Shown here: positions 36,717 to 38,163 of the stretch, piece by piece
Layout: each line of letters opens with the position of its first letter
How positions within the stretch are numbered: position 1 is the first letter of the stretch
IMG/VR virus record: IMGVR_UViG_3300020202_000163
Coordinates: 1-38,163 of that record
Origin: a virus
Length of the DNA stretch: 38,163 bases
Strand: one strand, 5' to 3'
Program-made: the position numbers and the translations under genes
The notes under the pieces: generated by a model
Databases searched by the model: none
The model's input: only the letters and a program-made list of their open reading frames with translations
Told to the model about the DNA's origin: nothing

Positions 36717-38163
36717 TCCCAGGCTTTCCGACCTCAGTCGCCATCGGCGACCCGGACGACATCTTTCTCGTGCTCGACCGTCAAGGCAACGGGCTGGGCA
36801 CTGGCGAGATCGTGACCGGACAGGCCGCAGTTGAATACGGCGAGACGTGGGCCGCGTTCGTGTGCGACGGTCGGAAGCAGGAGATCCGCTACTTTCCAGA
36901 AGGCGAGTCAGTAGTCGCCACAGTCGCGCACGATCCCAACCGCGAGAAGCACGTCGTCAGCATCGCGCCGCTCGGTGACTGGGACAGCGACCTCGACATC
37001 GATGTAACAATCCAACAGTTGTATTTCACGAGCGACAAAGGCCAGTGGGTGACGCTCGACTTCGATGCGTCCATTGAGACGTTCGAGGTCAACGGCGACA
37101 GCGGTCAGCTTTCGTCATGGTCTCTCACAGGAATCAGCCGCTTCAGCACCAGTAAGCCCTATACGCGACGCACCGAAGCGCAGATCGATGTAACGCTGAC
37201 CGATGTCGCGGGCACGCGCACAGTCACGTTGAAGCTGGGAGACTATGCCATCGCGAGTGGCTCTCGGTCCGGCGACGGTGCGATCACGCTCACAGCGGAG
37301 AACTCGAGCGGCGTCTCTGGCTCGGTGAATGTCGTCTACACAGCCGACTTCACGTCGGACGCTTACCTCGTCGTGCGCTGGTGCGAGAAGTACACCGTCA
37401 CGGTGGGCGCGCTCTCTGTGACCGTGAACGACAACGGACTCGCGAACCGGCTGCAGGCTGTCGTCGGTCCGTTCGACGCTGGAACGTACAACTGGAGTAT
37501 CACGCCGATCTCAGACACGCAGATCAGCGGCACGGCAGCGACCGGCACTGTTGACGTTCCAGGAGCGCCAGAGCCCCCAGGAACGCCGGTTTACTCGAGC
37601 GGAGACTGGGACGACCCGACCGTCATCGCGTTTGCAGCCAGCGACACACCCGGAGCCACGTACAGGATCTATGATTCTGAGCTGGGGCTCCCGACGAATT
37701 TCGATGTTGTCGCAGCGACGCATATCGCAGGCAGCGGCACTCTCACGGTCAACTTGCCCGCGCTCGCGTCCGCAGGCACCGGCATCCGTCGTGTCGTGGT
37801 CGAGAGCGTGTTCGGGGGCATCGAGAGCGGCTTCCGTCGCAGCGTCGAGATTGAGTACGCGTCTGGCGTCGTCATTCTGCCACGTCCGAACGTGCCAGGA
37901 TTCGCGCTGCGAGTTAATGACCCGGTCACCTCAGGCCGGACGCTCAATGTCGAGTACGAGTACGACGCGACCGACCAAGAAGGCGTGGCCACGCATGTCC
38001 GGCTGGACATTCGCAGCGAGGCCGGTGTCGTCACGACTGGCACTCCACAGGCTCTCACGCCAGCGGTCAACGGAGTTTCGCGCGGTACGCTCACAGCGAC
38101 CGCTGGCGCCGACGGGTGGTATGAGTTCATCGTCGTGGCACTCACGGCCGCAGGCACGGCGAG
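36713..38163 (+). CDS. Large beta-rich tail protein, 5' part only
   Basis: ATG 36713 overlaps the previous stop, and the frame stays open to the right edge (at least 483 residues). The sequence is Thr/Ser/Val-rich with repeated strands and short Pro linkers (GTVDVPGAPEPPGTPVYSSG), which suggests a chain of immunoglobulin or fibronectin-like domains from about residue 190 on. The first 190 residues differ and may attach it to the virion (DDIFLVLDRQGNGLGTGEIV). It could be a tail fibre or a host-specificity protein. The C-terminus is outside the window. Confidence 0.65.
   Translation, partial: MIPGFPTSVAIGDPDDIFLVLDRQGNGLGTGEIVTGQAAVEYGETWAAFVCDGRKQEIRYFPEGESVVATVAHDPNREKHVVSIAPLGDWDSDLDIDVTIQQLYFTSDKGQWVTLDFDASIETFEVNGDSGQLSSWSLTGISRFSTSKPYTRRTEAQIDVTLTDVAGTRTVTLKLGDYAIASGSRSGDGAITLTAENSSGVSGSVNVVYTADFTSDAYLVVRWCEKYTVTVGALSVTVNDNGLANRLQAVVGPFDAGTYNWSITPISDTQISGTAATGTVDVPGAPEPPGTPVYSSGDWDDPTVIAFAASDTPGATYRIYDSELGLPTNFDVVAATHIAGSGTLTVNLPALASAGTGIRRVVVESVFGGIESGFRRSVEIEYASGVVILPRPNVPGFALRVNDPVTSGRTLNVEYEYDATDQEGVATHVRLDIRSEAGVVTTGTPQALTPAVNGVSRGTLTATAGADGWYEFIVVALTAAGTA

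Overview
The window holds most of a temperate tailed bacteriophage (prophage) genome next to the end of a second integrated element. The DNA is GC-rich. Genes are tightly packed, are often coupled by ATGA, TGATG or GTGA overlaps, and have AGGAGG-type ribosome sites. Two proteins carry lipoprotein signals, which points to a bacterial and probably diderm host. I cannot place the host more precisely. The two tRNA genes seen do not encode CCA.

Left edge (1-1450): the end of an excisionase-like gene and a complete tyrosine integrase point rightward towards the 3' end of a tRNA-Ser(CGA) gene on the minus strand. They look like the end of one element integrated at that tRNA. Starting 20 bp from the 5' end of the same tRNA is a minus-strand lysogeny operon of the second element, the main prophage: S24-type repressor, a small membrane protein, and a second tyrosine integrase (4096 to 1453).

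Switch and early region (4060-15200): two near-identical palindromes (CGACANNTGTCG) mark the divergent control region. Rightward genes follow: three small HTH regulators, several unknown early proteins, a DUF2303-like protein, a lipoprotein, a PD-(D/E)XK exonuclease with a RecT/Bet annealing protein, a RusA-type resolvase, an ASCH-like protein, a 31-codon remnant of a cytosine methyltransferase, a replication initiator-like protein, a DnaC-like loader ATPase and a ParB-like protein. Two gaps (7349-7458 and 9849-9947) hold strong inverted repeats that look like structured RNA leaders.

Accessory array (15197-19892): about fourteen small overlapping genes of unknown function share interchangeable 5' and 3' ends at nucleotide level, and end in a large Ea22-like mosaic protein. 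A GT-A-type glycosyltransferase resembling the TET-associated family follows.

Late region (20658-38163): lambda-type small and large terminase, zinc-ribbon protein, gpW-like connector candidate, lambda-type portal, a 752-residue fusion of prohead protease and Mu gpT-like major capsid protein with a well-placed internal start, a decoration-like protein, a terminator with an alternative hairpin, and a tRNA with a CAU anticodon. After these come a probable lysis or membrane cluster (membrane coiled-coil protein, lipoprotein), neck and tail proteins of unknown type, a 468-residue helical protein that may be a tape-measure or ejection protein, a large tail-fibre-like protein and a partial beta-rich tail protein running off the right edge. 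No endolysin, cos site or right attachment site is recognisable here.
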